64,000 nt of DNA from assembly GCF_021730615.1 (NCBI RefSeq), contig NZ_JAJLMN010000001.1, positions 1,231,001 through 1,295,000 of the forward strand, in the 5' to 3' direction. This document shows, in pieces, positions 35,153 to 43,913 of this stretch. The translations under genes and the position numbers were made by a program. The stretch's first letter is position 1. Each line of letters starts with the position of its first letter. Under the pieces are notes generated by a model. It was not told the origin of the DNA. It worked only from the letters and a program-made list of their open reading frames with translations, and made no database searches. This stretch comes from Lichenibacterium dinghuense (GTDB taxonomy: Bacteria; Pseudomonadota; Alphaproteobacteria; Rhizobiales; Beijerinckiaceae).

Positions 35153-36108
35153 GGATGGCGCAGCCTCGGGTTCGACAGGATGGCGGCGATGTCGGCCAGG
35201 CTCACCAGGGCGAGATAGCCGGCCGAGAAGATCAGCGCGCAGGCCTGGAGCAGGGGCATGTCCCGCGTCGACACGGCGTCGACGGTCAGCTTCGCCATGC
35301 CCGGATAGTTGAAGATCACCTCGACGATGATCACGCCTCCGAACAGGAAGGACAGGCTCAGCGCCACCGCGTTGGCGACGGGCCCGACCGCGTTGGGCAG
35401 CGCGTGGCGGAGCACGATGCGCGAGCGGGACGCGCCTTTGAGGAGCGCCATCTCGACGTGGGGCGCCCGCAGCGCGTCGATGACGGCGGCGCGCGTCATG
35501 CGGAACATCTGGGCGCAGATCACGCAGGCCAGGGTCATGACCGGCAGCGCGTAGGCCCGCATGAAGCCCGTCCAGCTATGGGTGTTCGACACGGACGACA
35601 GGGCGGGGAGCCAGCGCAGCTTCACGGCGAACAGCAGCACGGCCAGCGTGGCGACCAGGAACTCGGGCACCGACACCAGCGCGATCGACACGAGCGACAG
35701 GATGCGGTCGAGCGGGCGGTCCCGCAGGATGGCGGCGGCGACGCCCGCCGCCAGCGACAGCGGCACCGAGACCGCCGCCGTGATGGCGGCCAGCACCGCC
35801 GTGTTGCGGAGCCGGTCGCCGATCAGGCTCGAGACCGGATTGCCGTTGACAAGCGAGTTGCCGAACCGGCCGCGCGCCGCGTCCATCAGCCATTCCAGGA
35901 ACCGCAGCGGGGCCGGCTGGTCGAGGTGCATGGCGTGGCGCAGGCCCGCCACGGCCTCCGGGGTGGCACTCTGGCCGAGCAGTTCCTGAGCGACGTCGCC
36001 CGGCAGGAACTGCGCGGCCACTAAGATCATCACCGACACGAGGAACAGGATCAGGGCGGACGTCAGGATCCGGGCCCCAATCAGGCGTGCGACGATGCCG
36101 TTCAGCAT
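35149..36108 (-). CDS. Dipeptide-type ABC transporter permease (DppB-like)
   Basis: 319 residues with about six membrane helices (ILTSALILFLVSVMILVAAQFLPG first). GDVAQELLGQSATPEAV and LRHAMHLDQP are typical of the DppB/OppB N-terminus; the EAA motif region is at ALLKGASRSRIVLRHALPNAVGPV, and FNYPGMAKLTVDAVSTRDMPLLQ is the family C-terminal signature. It pairs with the DppC-like permease. It follows the binding-protein gene by 13 bases on the same strand. Confidence 0.92.
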   Translation of the reverse strand: MLNGIVARLIGARILTSALILFLVSVMILVAAQFLPGDVAQELLGQSATPEAVAGLRHAMHLDQPAPLRFLEWLMDAARGRFGNSLVNGNPVSSLIGDRLRNTAVLAAITAAVSVPLSLAAGVAAAILRDRPLDRILSLVSIALVSVPEFLVATLAVLLFAVKLRWLPALSSVSNTHSWTGFMRAYALPVMTLACVICAQMFRMTRAAVIDALRAPHVEMALLKGASRSRIVLRHALPNAVGPVANAVALSLSFLFGGVIIVEVIFNYPGMAKLTVDAVSTRDMPLLQACALIFSAGYLALVSLADIAAILSNPRLRHP

Positions 36109-36121
36109 GGCGGCGCGCCGG

Positions 36122-37705
36122 TCACGCGTCGAGCCAGACGTATTCGGCGAAGGTCCACCCGCCGAGTTCGCCCGTCGGGATGGATTTCAGGCCCTTGAGC
36201 GCCGAAACATGCGCGTCGATCGAGCTCTTGAAGGCGGGGATGCCGACCCCGGCGCTGTCGTGGATCATCGCCTGCATGTCGCCGTACATCCGCTTGCGCT
36301 TGGCGAAATCCGTCTCGCGCCGCGCGGCGAGGAGGAGTTGATCGAACTTCGGGTCGTGCCAGTGGGACTCGTTCCAGGCGGCGTCGGACTTATAGAACAG
36401 CGAGAACATGACGTCGGGCGTCGGCCTCGGGTTGATGTTGCCGATCACCAGGGGCTTCTTCAGCCAGTAGCTGGACCAGTAGCCGTCGGCCGGAACCCGC
36501 TGGACGTCGATGGTGAGTCCCGCCTTCTTGGCGGACTGCTGCATCAGCAGGGCGAACTCGGGGCCGTAGGATGGCGCGGGCGATGTGAAGAGCTGGACGG
36601 TGGCGTTCTCGAGGCCGGCCTTCTTGAGGTGGAACTTCGCCTTGTCGGGGTCGAAGGCGCGCTGCGGCAGGTCGGCGTTGTAGAAGCGGTCGAAGGGCGG
36701 GATCGGCTGGTCGTTGCCGATGACCCCGTAGCCGCGGAACACGCTCTTGAGCAGCTGTTCCCGGTCCTGCAGGAGCTTCATCGCCATCGCGAAGTCCTCG
36801 CTGCCCGTGACCGGCGCGTCGAGCTGGACGATGAGGTCGGTGAAGTCGCCGTTCTTCGACACGAAGAGCTCGAACCCCGGCGTCGAGGTGATCAGCTTGG
36901 TCGAGCGCGCGTTGACCTCGGAGATCACCTGGACGTCGCCGGCCAGCAGCGCGTTCACGCGCGCCGATTCGTCCGCGATGGTGAAGTATTCCACCTCGTC
37001 GAGATAGGGCAGCCCCGGCTTCCAATAGTTGTCGTTGCGCACCCCGATCGAGCGGACGCCGGGCGAGAACTCCTTGCACTTGTAGGGCCCCGTGCCGTTG
37101 CCCTTCGAGAAGTCGGTGGTGCCGTCCTGGACGATCAGGAAGTGCTGGGTGGCCAGGATGGAGGGCAGGTCCGCGTTCGGCGACTCGAGCGTGATCACGA
37201 CCTCGCCGGGACCGCCGGCCTTGACGTCCTTGATCTGCTTCGCCAGGGCGGCCGCCTTCGAGCCGACGGCGGGATCCTTGTGGCGGTTCAACGAGAACAC
37301 GACGTCGGCGGGCTCGAGGGCCTTGCCGTCGTGGAACACGACGCCCTTGCGCAGCTTGACTGTCCAAACCGTGGCGTCGTCGTCCGAAACCGATTCCGCG
37401 AGGGCCGGCAACGGCGTCATCTCGGCGTCGAAGGCGAAGAGGCCGTTGTAGAACATGTTGCAGCGCACGTAGTCGGTCGACAGCGACGCCTTGGCGGGGT
37501 CGAGCGTGTCGGCCGTGGACGAGGAATAGCCCGCGACCCTGATCCGGCCGCCTCGCTTGGGCGCGTCGGCCGCGAGGGCGGCGCCCTTCGGCAGGAGCAG
37601 CCCCGCGCCGGTCAGCGCGAGGAGGGACAGCAACTCGCGACGGGTCGCGCCACCCCTGATGGCTGCCGTCACGCGATCGTCCTCGATGCTCTCGGCCGGT
37701 CCCAT
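36122..37705 (-). CDS. Dipeptide-type ABC transporter substrate-binding protein (family 5)
   Basis: 527 residues. The N-terminus carries a Tat signal (TRRELLSLLALTGAGLLLPKGAALA), with the twin arginines at ~22-23, so it is exported folded to the periplasm. The mature protein has the family 5 pattern: TVWTVKLRKGVVFHDGKALEPADVVFSLNR, GTGPYKCKEFSPG, INARSTK-type region and FDPDKAKFHLKKAG. It delivers a peptide, opine or similar ligand to the permeases encoded directly after it. The gene is divergent from an AraC-type regulator at 38070 across a 364-base control region that contains repeats. Confidence 0.9.
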   Translation of the reverse strand: MGPAESIEDDRVTAAIRGGATRRELLSLLALTGAGLLLPKGAALAADAPKRGGRIRVAGYSSSTADTLDPAKASLSTDYVRCNMFYNGLFAFDAEMTPLPALAESVSDDDATVWTVKLRKGVVFHDGKALEPADVVFSLNRHKDPAVGSKAAALAKQIKDVKAGGPGEVVITLESPNADLPSILATQHFLIVQDGTTDFSKGNGTGPYKCKEFSPGVRSIGVRNDNYWKPGLPYLDEVEYFTIADESARVNALLAGDVQVISEVNARSTKLITSTPGFELFVSKNGDFTDLIVQLDAPVTGSEDFAMAMKLLQDREQLLKSVFRGYGVIGNDQPIPPFDRFYNADLPQRAFDPDKAKFHLKKAGLENATVQLFTSPAPSYGPEFALLMQQSAKKAGLTIDVQRVPADGYWSSYWLKKPLVIGNINPRPTPDVMFSLFYKSDAAWNESHWHDPKFDQLLLAARRETDFAKRKRMYGDMQAMIHDSAGVGIPAFKSSIDAHVSALKGLKSIPTGELGGWTFAEYVWLDA

Positions 37706-38069
37706 GTGGATCTCTCGCCTCGGAGTTGGGTTGGCGTCCGACCTCCCCGGATCGGATCGCCGCCGACGTTAGTCTAGCCCTATAGTTCCTATAGGACGAA
37801 ATTGACCAAAACCGGACTTCGCACCGCAGCAAAAGCATCGATCTGTCCCGTTTTCAACAGATCAGCGCGCCCCTGATTGCTCGAAACGTGAGCCTCCCCG
37901 CGTCGAATCGGGCGCAGGATGCCGCTTCGGCAGGCGGTCGGCAGATCCTGCCACGAGACGGTGGTGTTCGGTGGAAACGGCCGTTGCCGAACCCTTGTCC
38001 CGCACCCTGTCCTCCACGTTTCGTCCTTCAGTGTGCCCAGCGGCCACGTCGGGGAGCGGAGTTCGAACA
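37706..38069. promoter_or_regulatory. Divergent control region of the peptide transporter and AraC gene
   Basis: 364 bases without a gene, AT-richer than its flanks. It holds a 7-base direct repeat CCTATAG at 37779-37785 and 37788-37794 (9 bases apart, each containing the self-complementary CTATAG) and a perfect inverted repeat GATCTGT (37840-37846)/ACAGATC (37857-37863). The first could be overlapping -10 elements or regulator half-sites; the second is a candidate operator. Both are pattern observations only. Confidence 0.45.
37840..37863. repeat. Perfect 7-bp inverted repeat, candidate operator
   Basis: GATCTGT and ACAGATC are separated by 10 bases, so the centres of the arms lie about 1.6 helical turns apart. 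It is in the middle of the divergent transporter/AraC control region. No T tract follows, so an operator is more likely than a terminator. Confidence 0.4.
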
Positions 38070-38453
38070 ATGGCGAAAACACCTTCCGCTCCCGTGAGTC
38101 GCGACGGGTCCGGGATGCGGTCGCTCGTGTCGCCGTCCATCGCCCGCGCGCTGAAGCACATCGAGGAGCGCTTCTCCGAGCCGATCACGCTGCACGACCT
38201 CGCCACGGTCGCGGGCATGAACCTGTTCACGATGATCAAGCAGTTCCGGCACGAGGTCGGCTCCACGCCGCACCGCCACCTCTGCGCGGTGCGGGTCCAG
38301 GCCGCGCAGGCCCTGCTGAGCGAGGGCCTGACGCCGGCCATGGCCGCGATCGAGGTGGGCTTCTTCGACCAGAGCCACCTCGCGCGCCACTTCAAGCGGC
38401 ACTGCGGCACCACGCCGGGCCGCTACGCCGCTTCGATCCCCGCCGCGGCATGA
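38070..38453 (+). CDS. Short AraC-family HTH protein
   Basis: 127 residues from ATG 38070 (GGAG eight bases upstream). Almost the whole protein is the AraC-type double helix-turn-helix (IEERFSEPITLHDLATVAGMN, FRHEVGSTPHRHLCAVRVQAAQALL, AAIEVGFFDQSHLARHFKRHCGTTPGRYA). The usual N-terminal ligand/dimerisation domain is missing. It could be a natural small regulator like SoxS/MarA or a truncated gene; the frame has no disruption. Its divergent position suggests control of the peptide transporter operon. Confidence 0.88.
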   Translation: MAKTPSAPVSRDGSGMRSLVSPSIARALKHIEERFSEPITLHDLATVAGMNLFTMIKQFRHEVGSTPHRHLCAVRVQAAQALLSEGLTPAMAAIEVGFFDQSHLARHFKRHCGTTPGRYAASIPAAA

Positions 38454-38592
38454 TCTGCCGAATCCGGCCAGGCCGCGGGCTCCGCGCGTGGCGGCCGGCC
38501 CACCCGCGCGCGGTCCTGTCGAGGAGCGCTCCGCCGGCCGCGACGGCCGGCCTATGGTCGCGCGGGCACGGTTTCGTAGGGGAATGCGCCGA

Positions 38593-39780
38593 TCATCCGG
38601 GCGTCGCCGCGCGGCCGTCGTCCCACCATCGGCGCGCCAGGGCGGCCCAATAGGCCACCCCGTGCGGGATCGCGGCGTCGTTGAAGTCGTAGGTCGGGGC
38701 GTGCAGGGCCGGCGAAGGGCGGCCCGGTTCCGCGACGCCGATGAGGGCGTAGGCGCCCGGCTTCCGCTCCAGCATGAAGCCGAAATCCTCCGAGGTCATG
38801 TTCGGCGGCGTCGGGTCCTCGACGGCCCCCGCGCCGACGAGGTCGCGCATGACCGCGGCGGCGAAGCGCGCCTCGCCCGGCGAATTGGCGGTCAGCGGAT
38901 AGGCGCCGTGGAAGTCGACCCGCCCGCGCGCGCCCTGCGCCGCCGGGAGGCCCTCCGCCATGGCGAGGAGGCCGGCCCGGAGGTCCGCCATCACGCCGGC
39001 GTCGAGCGCGCGGATCGTGCCCCTGATCTCGGCGCGCGCCGGCAGGACGTTGTCGGCCTCCCCCGCGTGGAACATGCAGACCGACAGCACGCCCGCCTTC
39101 ACGGGATCGGTGCGGCGGGACACCAGGGTCTGGAGCTGGCCCACCAGGGCGCAGCCGATCGCGATCGGGTCCACCGCGAGGTGCGGCTGGGCGGCGTGGC
39201 CGCCCCGGCCCTCGATCGCGACGGTGAAGCGCGTGCCCGCCGCCATGACGGCGCCGGCCCGGATGCCGAAGTGCCCGACCGGCAGGGCCGGCCAGTTGTG
39301 GAGGCCGAAGCAGGCCTCGACGGGGAACAGGTCGAAGAGGCCGTCCTCGATCATGCGCAGCGCGCCGGCGCCGCCCTCCTCGCCCGGCTGGAACGCGAAG
39401 TGCACGGTGCCGCGCGGCCGCTCCCCGCGCGCCAGGACCGCCGCGGCCCCGAGCAGCATGGCGACGTGGCCGTCGTGGCCGCAGGCGTGCATCTGCCCCG
39501 CGTGCCGCGACGCGTGGGGGACGCCGCTCGCCTCCGCGATTGGCAGCGCGTCCATGTCGGCGCGGAGCAGGATCGCGCCCGGGCCCTCCCCCCGCAGCGT
39601 GCCGACCACGCCCGTGCCGCCGAGGCCGCGGTGGACGTCGAGGCCCAGCTCCGCGAGGCGCTCGGCCACGATCCCGGCCGTGCGATGCTCGGCGAAGCGC
39701 AGCTCGGGATAGGCGTGGAGGTCGCGCCGCAGCCGGACGAGGTCGCCCAGCAGGGCCGGGTCGAGGGGCCGGCCCGCCCA
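38593..39780 (-). CDS. M20-family amidohydrolase (hippurate hydrolase-like), start codon missing in frame
   Basis: From the first in-frame codon after the preceding gene the frame gives 395 codons, the normal length of M20D amidohydrolases. The N-terminus LRRDLHAYPELRFAEHRTAGIVAERLAELG is read upstream of GTG 39669, the first ordinary start codon, so that start would delete conserved sequence. HACGHDGHVAML, FQPGEEGGAGA and GLHNWP carry the metal ligands and catalytic Glu; TSEDFGFML holds the last region. It would remove an acyl group from an N-acyl amino acid. No ATG, GTG or TTG exists in frame before RRDLH. An ATG overlapping the previous stop (TGATG, 39779-39781) is one base out of frame, so one extra G in ATGGGCGGG would explain it (frameshift, sequence error or a CTG start). 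The catalytic part is intact. Confidence 0.78.
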   Translation of the reverse strand, partial: WAGRPLDPALLGDLVRLRRDLHAYPELRFAEHRTAGIVAERLAELGLDVHRGLGGTGVVGTLRGEGPGAILLRADMDALPIAEASGVPHASRHAGQMHACGHDGHVAMLLGAAAVLARGERPRGTVHFAFQPGEEGGAGALRMIEDGLFDLFPVEACFGLHNWPALPVGHFGIRAGAVMAAGTRFTVAIEGRGGHAAQPHLAVDPIAIGCALVGQLQTLVSRRTDPVKAGVLSVCMFHAGEADNVLPARAEIRGTIRALDAGVMADLRAGLLAMAEGLPAAQGARGRVDFHGAYPLTANSPGEARFAAAVMRDLVGAGAVEDPTPPNMTSEDFGFMLERKPGAYALIGVAEPGRPSPALHAPTYDFNDAAIPHGVAYWAALARRWWDDGRAATPG

Positions 39781-41259
39781 TCAGAAGGCCACCAGGGCGC
39801 TCTTGTGGCGCAGGTTGGCCTCCACGGCCTGCCGGCCGAGGTCCTTGCCGATGCCGGAGCCCTTGTAGCCCCCGGTGGGGATCACGAAATCGGCCGTCCG
39901 CCCGTAGCGGTTCACCCACACCGTGCCGGCCTTGAGGCGCCGGACCGCCCGCATGGCGCGGCCGAGGTCCGCCGTGTGGACGCCGGCCGCGAGGCCGTAG
40001 CTGGGGTGGTCGGCGAGCGCCAGGGCCTCCTCCTCGTCCTCGAAGGTCTGCACCGTGAGGACGGGGCCGAACACCTCCTCGTCCAGCGCTTCGGTGCCGG
40101 GGGCGACGTTACGGAGGATCGTCGGCTCGTAGAAGGCCCCGTCCTGGATCGCGGCGAGGCGCCGCCCGCCGATCACCGCCTCGGCCCCGGCCCGGAGCGC
40201 GCCGCGCACGAGCCCGTCGACGCGGTCGGCCTGCGGGGTCGAGATGATGGGCGAGAAGGTCGTGGACCCGTCCCAGGTGGGGCCGGGCTTCAGCGCCTTC
40301 GCGAGCTCCGCCATGCGCTCCACGAGCTCGTCCGCGACGCTGCGGTGCGCGATCAGCCGCGAGCCCGCGACGCAGACCTGGCCGGCGTTGCCCGTGAAGG
40401 CGCCGAAGACCGTGCGGGCGACGGCATCCCGGTCGGGCACGTCGCCGAACACCACCTGCGGGCTCTTGCCGCCGAGCTCCAGGGTCACGGGCTTCGGCCC
40501 GCTTTCCGCCGCGGCCCGCATCACGGCGATGCCGGTGCGCGTGGAGCCCGTGAAGGTGACCTTGCCGATGCCGGGATGGCGCGCCAGCGCGTCGCCCGCG
40601 GTGCGGCCCTGGCCCTGCACGACGTTGAAGATGCCGGGCGGCACGCCGGCCTGCGACGCGAGTTCGGCCAGGCGCACAAGCGAGAAGGGCGTCATCTCCG
40701 AGGGCTTGATCACCACGGCGTTCCCGGCCGCGAGGGCGGGCGCGATCTTCCACGAGGCCATGACCAGCGGGAAGTTCCAGGGCGCGATGGCGCCCACGAC
40801 GCCGTAGGGCTCGGCGATGACGAGGCCGAGCTGGTCGGTGCGGGTCGCCGCCACCTCGCCGCCGAGCTTGTCGGCGAATTCGGCGAAGAAGCGGATGCCC
40901 TCGGCCGTGAAGGGCACGTCCCAGGCGAGGGCGTCCTTGATGGGCCGGGTCGAGCCGACCGCTTCGAGCCGCGCGAGCGCGGGCGCGTCGGCGTCCACGA
41001 GATCGGCCCAGCGGCGCAGGACGCGGGCCCGGTCGCGCGGCGGCCGGCTGGCCCAATCGGAGCGCGCGAAGGCGCGCGCGGCGGCCGACACGGCCCGGTC
41101 CACCGTGTCGGCGGAGCCGTCGGGCACGTGGCCGTAGACGGCGCTGTCGGACGGGCGGCGGACCGGGATCGCGTCCTCCGCCGTCTCGACGCGCGCGCCG
41201 TCGATGTAGTGGCCGAGCGGCAGGGCCACGCCCGCGGGATCGAAGTCGAGAGCCGTCAT
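39781..41259 (-). CDS. Aldehyde dehydrogenase family protein
   Basis: 492 residues from ATG 41259, which overlaps the stop of the GntR gene (ATGA). APWNFPLVMASWKIAPALAAGNAVVIKPSEMTPFS is the cofactor region, FTGSTRTG the NAD loop, LELGGKSPQVVF the catalytic glutamate and GNAGQVCVAGSRL the catalytic cysteine; GTVWVNRYGR and GYKGSGIGKDLG close the fold. The sequence is closest in style to betaine/gamma-aminobutyraldehyde-type dehydrogenases. With the FAD oxidoreductase upstream it fits an amine-to-acid oxidation pathway (amine oxidase then aldehyde dehydrogenase). Confidence 0.88.
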   Translation of the reverse strand: MTALDFDPAGVALPLGHYIDGARVETAEDAIPVRRPSDSAVYGHVPDGSADTVDRAVSAAARAFARSDWASRPPRDRARVLRRWADLVDADAPALARLEAVGSTRPIKDALAWDVPFTAEGIRFFAEFADKLGGEVAATRTDQLGLVIAEPYGVVGAIAPWNFPLVMASWKIAPALAAGNAVVIKPSEMTPFSLVRLAELASQAGVPPGIFNVVQGQGRTAGDALARHPGIGKVTFTGSTRTGIAVMRAAAESGPKPVTLELGGKSPQVVFGDVPDRDAVARTVFGAFTGNAGQVCVAGSRLIAHRSVADELVERMAELAKALKPGPTWDGSTTFSPIISTPQADRVDGLVRGALRAGAEAVIGGRRLAAIQDGAFYEPTILRNVAPGTEALDEEVFGPVLTVQTFEDEEEALALADHPSYGLAAGVHTADLGRAMRAVRRLKAGTVWVNRYGRTADFVIPTGGYKGSGIGKDLGRQAVEANLRHKSALVAF

Positions 41260-41948
41260 GGCGCGTCCGGAGCAGGAGGGGTCGCGCCGAGGCGGCGCAG
41301 GTATCGGATGGGGTCGGCGAGGTGGCGGCCGAGCTCTGCCAGCGCCGCGTCGAGGTCGCCGCGGGTCGCGAGCGCGGCGAGGCGGCCGTGCTCGGCCGCG
41401 AGGCCGGCGCTCGACCGGTAGCCCCCCATGAGCAGATGCAGGCACAGGCGCGTCTCGGCCTGCACCGTGTCGTACATGCGCGACAGGCGCGGGCTGCCGG
41501 CCGCTTCGACCAGGGCGCGGTGGAAGGCGAGATCGGCGGCCGCCACCGCCGTCCAGTCCCGTGCCGCCGCGGCGGCGTCCATGCGGGCGACCTCGGCGTC
41601 GAGCCGCGGCGCCAGCGCGGCCCGGTCCGGCAGGGCCGCGATGCGCCGCAGCGCCGTGGCCTCGATGGCCTCGCGGGCGAGGTAGACGTCGGCGAGGTCG
41701 GCCTCGGTGAGCTCGACCACGAAGACGCCGCGGTGCGGGTGGCTGACCAGGAGCCCCTCCTGCACCAGCCGCTGCAGCGCCTCGCGCACCGGGCCGCGGC
41801 TCACGGCGAAGCGCACCGCGAGCTCCGCCTCGTTCATCTGCTGGCCCGGCGCGAAGGCGCCGGACAGCACGGCGTCGCGGATCGCGCCCGCGACCTGCCC
41901 CGCCAGCGTGACGCGGGGCAGCCGCGCGAGGTCGGGGGCGCCCCTCAA
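41256..41948 (-). CDS. GntR-family regulator (FadR/FCD type) inside the amine-oxidation operon
   Basis: 230 residues from TTG 41948, which overlaps the stop of the FAD oxidoreductase by four bases (TTGA); the length is right for FCD-type GntR proteins. Longer starts would run far into the previous gene. The N-terminal winged helix (VAGAIRDAVLSGAFAPGQQMNEAELAVRFAVSRGPVREALQRLVQEGLLV) is followed by an FCD effector domain (~85-220; EAIEATAL, DLAFHRALVEAAGS, EHGRLAALATRGD) with the metal-binding His positions. It is coupled on both sides to enzyme genes, so it most likely controls its own operon in response to the pathway substrate. Confidence 0.88.
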   Translation of the reverse strand: MRGAPDLARLPRVTLAGQVAGAIRDAVLSGAFAPGQQMNEAELAVRFAVSRGPVREALQRLVQEGLLVSHPHRGVFVVELTEADLADVYLAREAIEATALRRIAALPDRAALAPRLDAEVARMDAAAAARDWTAVAAADLAFHRALVEAAGSPRLSRMYDTVQAETRLCLHLLMGGYRSSAGLAAEHGRLAALATRGDLDAALAELGRHLADPIRYLRRLGATPPAPDAP

Positions 41949-43225
41949 TGCAGCCGGTCCTGGAGCTTGTACCAGGCCCCCACCAGCGGCAGGAACCACG
42001 GCGGGCCGAAGTGGCCGCGGATGGCGGGCCAGTCCAGCCCGGCCCACGGGTTCGCGTCCCGGTCGCCCGCCATGACGGCGGCCATGACTTGGCCCATGTG
42101 GGTCGACATCTGCGTGCCGTGGCCGCTGTAGCCCATGGAATAGTGGAGGCCGTCATGCTGCCCGGCCCGCGGCAGGCGGTCCTGCGTCATGTCGACGATG
42201 CCGCCCCAGCACCAGTCGAGGCGGGTGCCGGCGAGCTGCGGGAAGGTGTCGAGCATGCCGGCTTCGAGGACGCGGCCGCTCTTGGCGTCGGAGGTCGCGC
42301 TCGACAGGGCGAAGCGCGCCCGCCCCCCGAACAGCAGCCGGTCGTCGGGCGTGATGCGGAAGTAGTGGCCGATGTTCTGGGTCGTGGTGCACATCCGGCG
42401 CGCCGGCAGGAGCGAGCCCACGCGGTTGCGCCCCAGCGGCTCGGTCACGACGATGAAGCTGCCGATCGGCACGATGCGCCGCCGGTAGCGGAAGAACGGC
42501 CCCTGCATGGAGGGGCCGGTCGCCAGCAGGACCTGCGCGGCCCGCAGCGTGCCGCGCGCCGTCTCGACGTCGTGCGCCTCCGTGCGGCCGATCCGCGTGA
42601 GCCTGCGCACGGGCGCATCCTCGTGGATGCGGGCGCCGCGGCGCGCGGCCGCTTCGGCGAGGCCGACGACGAAGCGGCCCATGTGCATGCTGCCGGACTT
42701 CGGGTAGAGCAGGCCGCCGTGGTAGCGCTCCGAGCCGATCTCGGCCGGCAGCGCGTCCCGCGGCACGAAGGCGGTGTCGGGGTCGGCGCCCCGGTGCAGC
42801 GCGTCGCGGGCGCGGGCGAGCTTCTCGGCATGCGCGGGCTTGGCGGCGAGCTTGAGCTTGCCGGTCCGCGCGAAGCTGCAGTCGATGTTCTCCTCGGCGA
42901 CGAGGCGCTCCACCGTGTCCACGGCGGCGTCGAAGGCCCTGTACAGCGCCACGGCCCTGTCGAAGCCGAAGCGCGCCTCCATGGCCGTGAAGTCCTGCGA
43001 GAAGCCGTTGTTGCACTGCCCGCCGTTGCGGCCCGAGGCGCCCGCGCCGACGTGGGCGGATTCCAGCACCGCCACGCTCGCGCCGCGCCGCGCCAGCGCG
43101 AGGGCCGCCGACAGCCCCGTGAAGCCGCCCCCCACCACCGCGACGTCGACCTTGCCGCCGACCGGGCCGGGAGCGCTCCCCGCGAAGGCCGGGGCGGTGT
43201 CGTGCCAGTAGGATGCGAGCTTCAC
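41945..43225 (-). CDS. FAD-dependent oxidoreductase (PuuB-like)
   Basis: 426 residues from GTG 43225. YWHDTAPAF near the N-terminus and VAVVGGGFTGLSAALALARRGASVAVLE (FAD motif) with GASGRNGGQCNNGF are typical of gamma-glutamylputrescine oxidase and related amine oxidases. WGGIVDMTQDRLPRAG and MGYSGHGTQMSTHMG close the FAD fold. It is homologous to the oxidase at 29587. It follows the HAD gene by 16 bases and overlaps the TTG start of the GntR gene, in an operon HAD - oxidase - GntR - aldehyde dehydrogenase - M20 amidohydrolase. That combination points to catabolism of a modified amine or N-acyl/gamma-glutamyl polyamine. Confidence 0.87.
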   Translation of the reverse strand: MKLASYWHDTAPAFAGSAPGPVGGKVDVAVVGGGFTGLSAALALARRGASVAVLESAHVGAGASGRNGGQCNNGFSQDFTAMEARFGFDRAVALYRAFDAAVDTVERLVAEENIDCSFARTGKLKLAAKPAHAEKLARARDALHRGADPDTAFVPRDALPAEIGSERYHGGLLYPKSGSMHMGRFVVGLAEAAARRGARIHEDAPVRRLTRIGRTEAHDVETARGTLRAAQVLLATGPSMQGPFFRYRRRIVPIGSFIVVTEPLGRNRVGSLLPARRMCTTTQNIGHYFRITPDDRLLFGGRARFALSSATSDAKSGRVLEAGMLDTFPQLAGTRLDWCWGGIVDMTQDRLPRAGQHDGLHYSMGYSGHGTQMSTHMGQVMAAVMAGDRDANPWAGLDWPAIRGHFGPPWFLPLVGAWYKLQDRLH

Positions 43226-43241
43226 GGGACGCCCTTCCGCC

Positions 43242-43913
43242 TCAAAGCCCGACGCAGGCCGCGAGGCCGCCGATGTCCGGGATCTCGTGGGTGAAATAGG
43301 CGGGGTTGCGGGGCTCGTGGCCGCGCGCCACCCAGACGCGGGCGCCGAAGTGGAGGTCGAAGGCCGACATCTGGTCGTAGCGGAAGCTCGACGAGACGTG
43401 CATCATCTCCTCCGGCTTCGCCCCGAGCTGGTCCAGCATGTATTCGAAGGCCTGGAACCGCGGCTTGTAGGCCTGCGCCTGCTCGGCCGTGTAGACGCGG
43501 TGGAAGGGCGCACCGAGCTTCCCGACGTTGCTGTGGATCTGCGCGTTCGACGCGTTGGACAGGATCACCAGCGGGATCCGGTCCGCGACCTTCGACAGGC
43601 CGGCCGGGACGTCGGCGTGGGGACCCCAGGTCGGCACGGCCTCGTAGATGGCCCGGCCGTCGTCCTCGCGATGGGGCACGCCGTGGAGCGCGCAGGTGCG
43701 GCGCAGCGCGTTGCCGATCACCTCGGCGTAGGGCTTCCAGGCCCCGAGGATCTCGTCGAGGCGGTAGGCCGAGAAGTCCTTGACGAAGGCCGGCATGCGG
43801 TCGGCGGGGACGCGGTCGCCGCAGAGCTCCTGCGCCATCTCGCCCATGCGGAACCGCGTCAGCGTGCCGTAGCAGTCGAACGAGATGTATTTCGGCCTGA
43901 AGCTGGAGGTCAT
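43242..43913 (-). CDS. HAD-superfamily hydrolase, haloacid dehalogenase type II
   Basis: 223 residues. ISFDCYGTLTRF holds the nucleophile Asp of motif I in the dehalogenase II form (DCYGT). ILSNASNAQ is motif II, YKPRFQAF motif III (the usual KPDP is KPRF), and SSSFRYDQMSAFDLHFG the motif IV region. It opens the five-gene amine-oxidation operon. A second HAD-II gene at 31693 sits in a similar setting. Dehalogenation is unlikely in this context; a phosphatase or unknown hydrolytic role is possible. Confidence 0.85.
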   Translation of the reverse strand: MTSSFRPKYISFDCYGTLTRFRMGEMAQELCGDRVPADRMPAFVKDFSAYRLDEILGAWKPYAEVIGNALRRTCALHGVPHREDDGRAIYEAVPTWGPHADVPAGLSKVADRIPLVILSNASNAQIHSNVGKLGAPFHRVYTAEQAQAYKPRFQAFEYMLDQLGAKPEEMMHVSSSFRYDQMSAFDLHFGARVWVARGHEPRNPAYFTHEIPDIGGLAACVGL

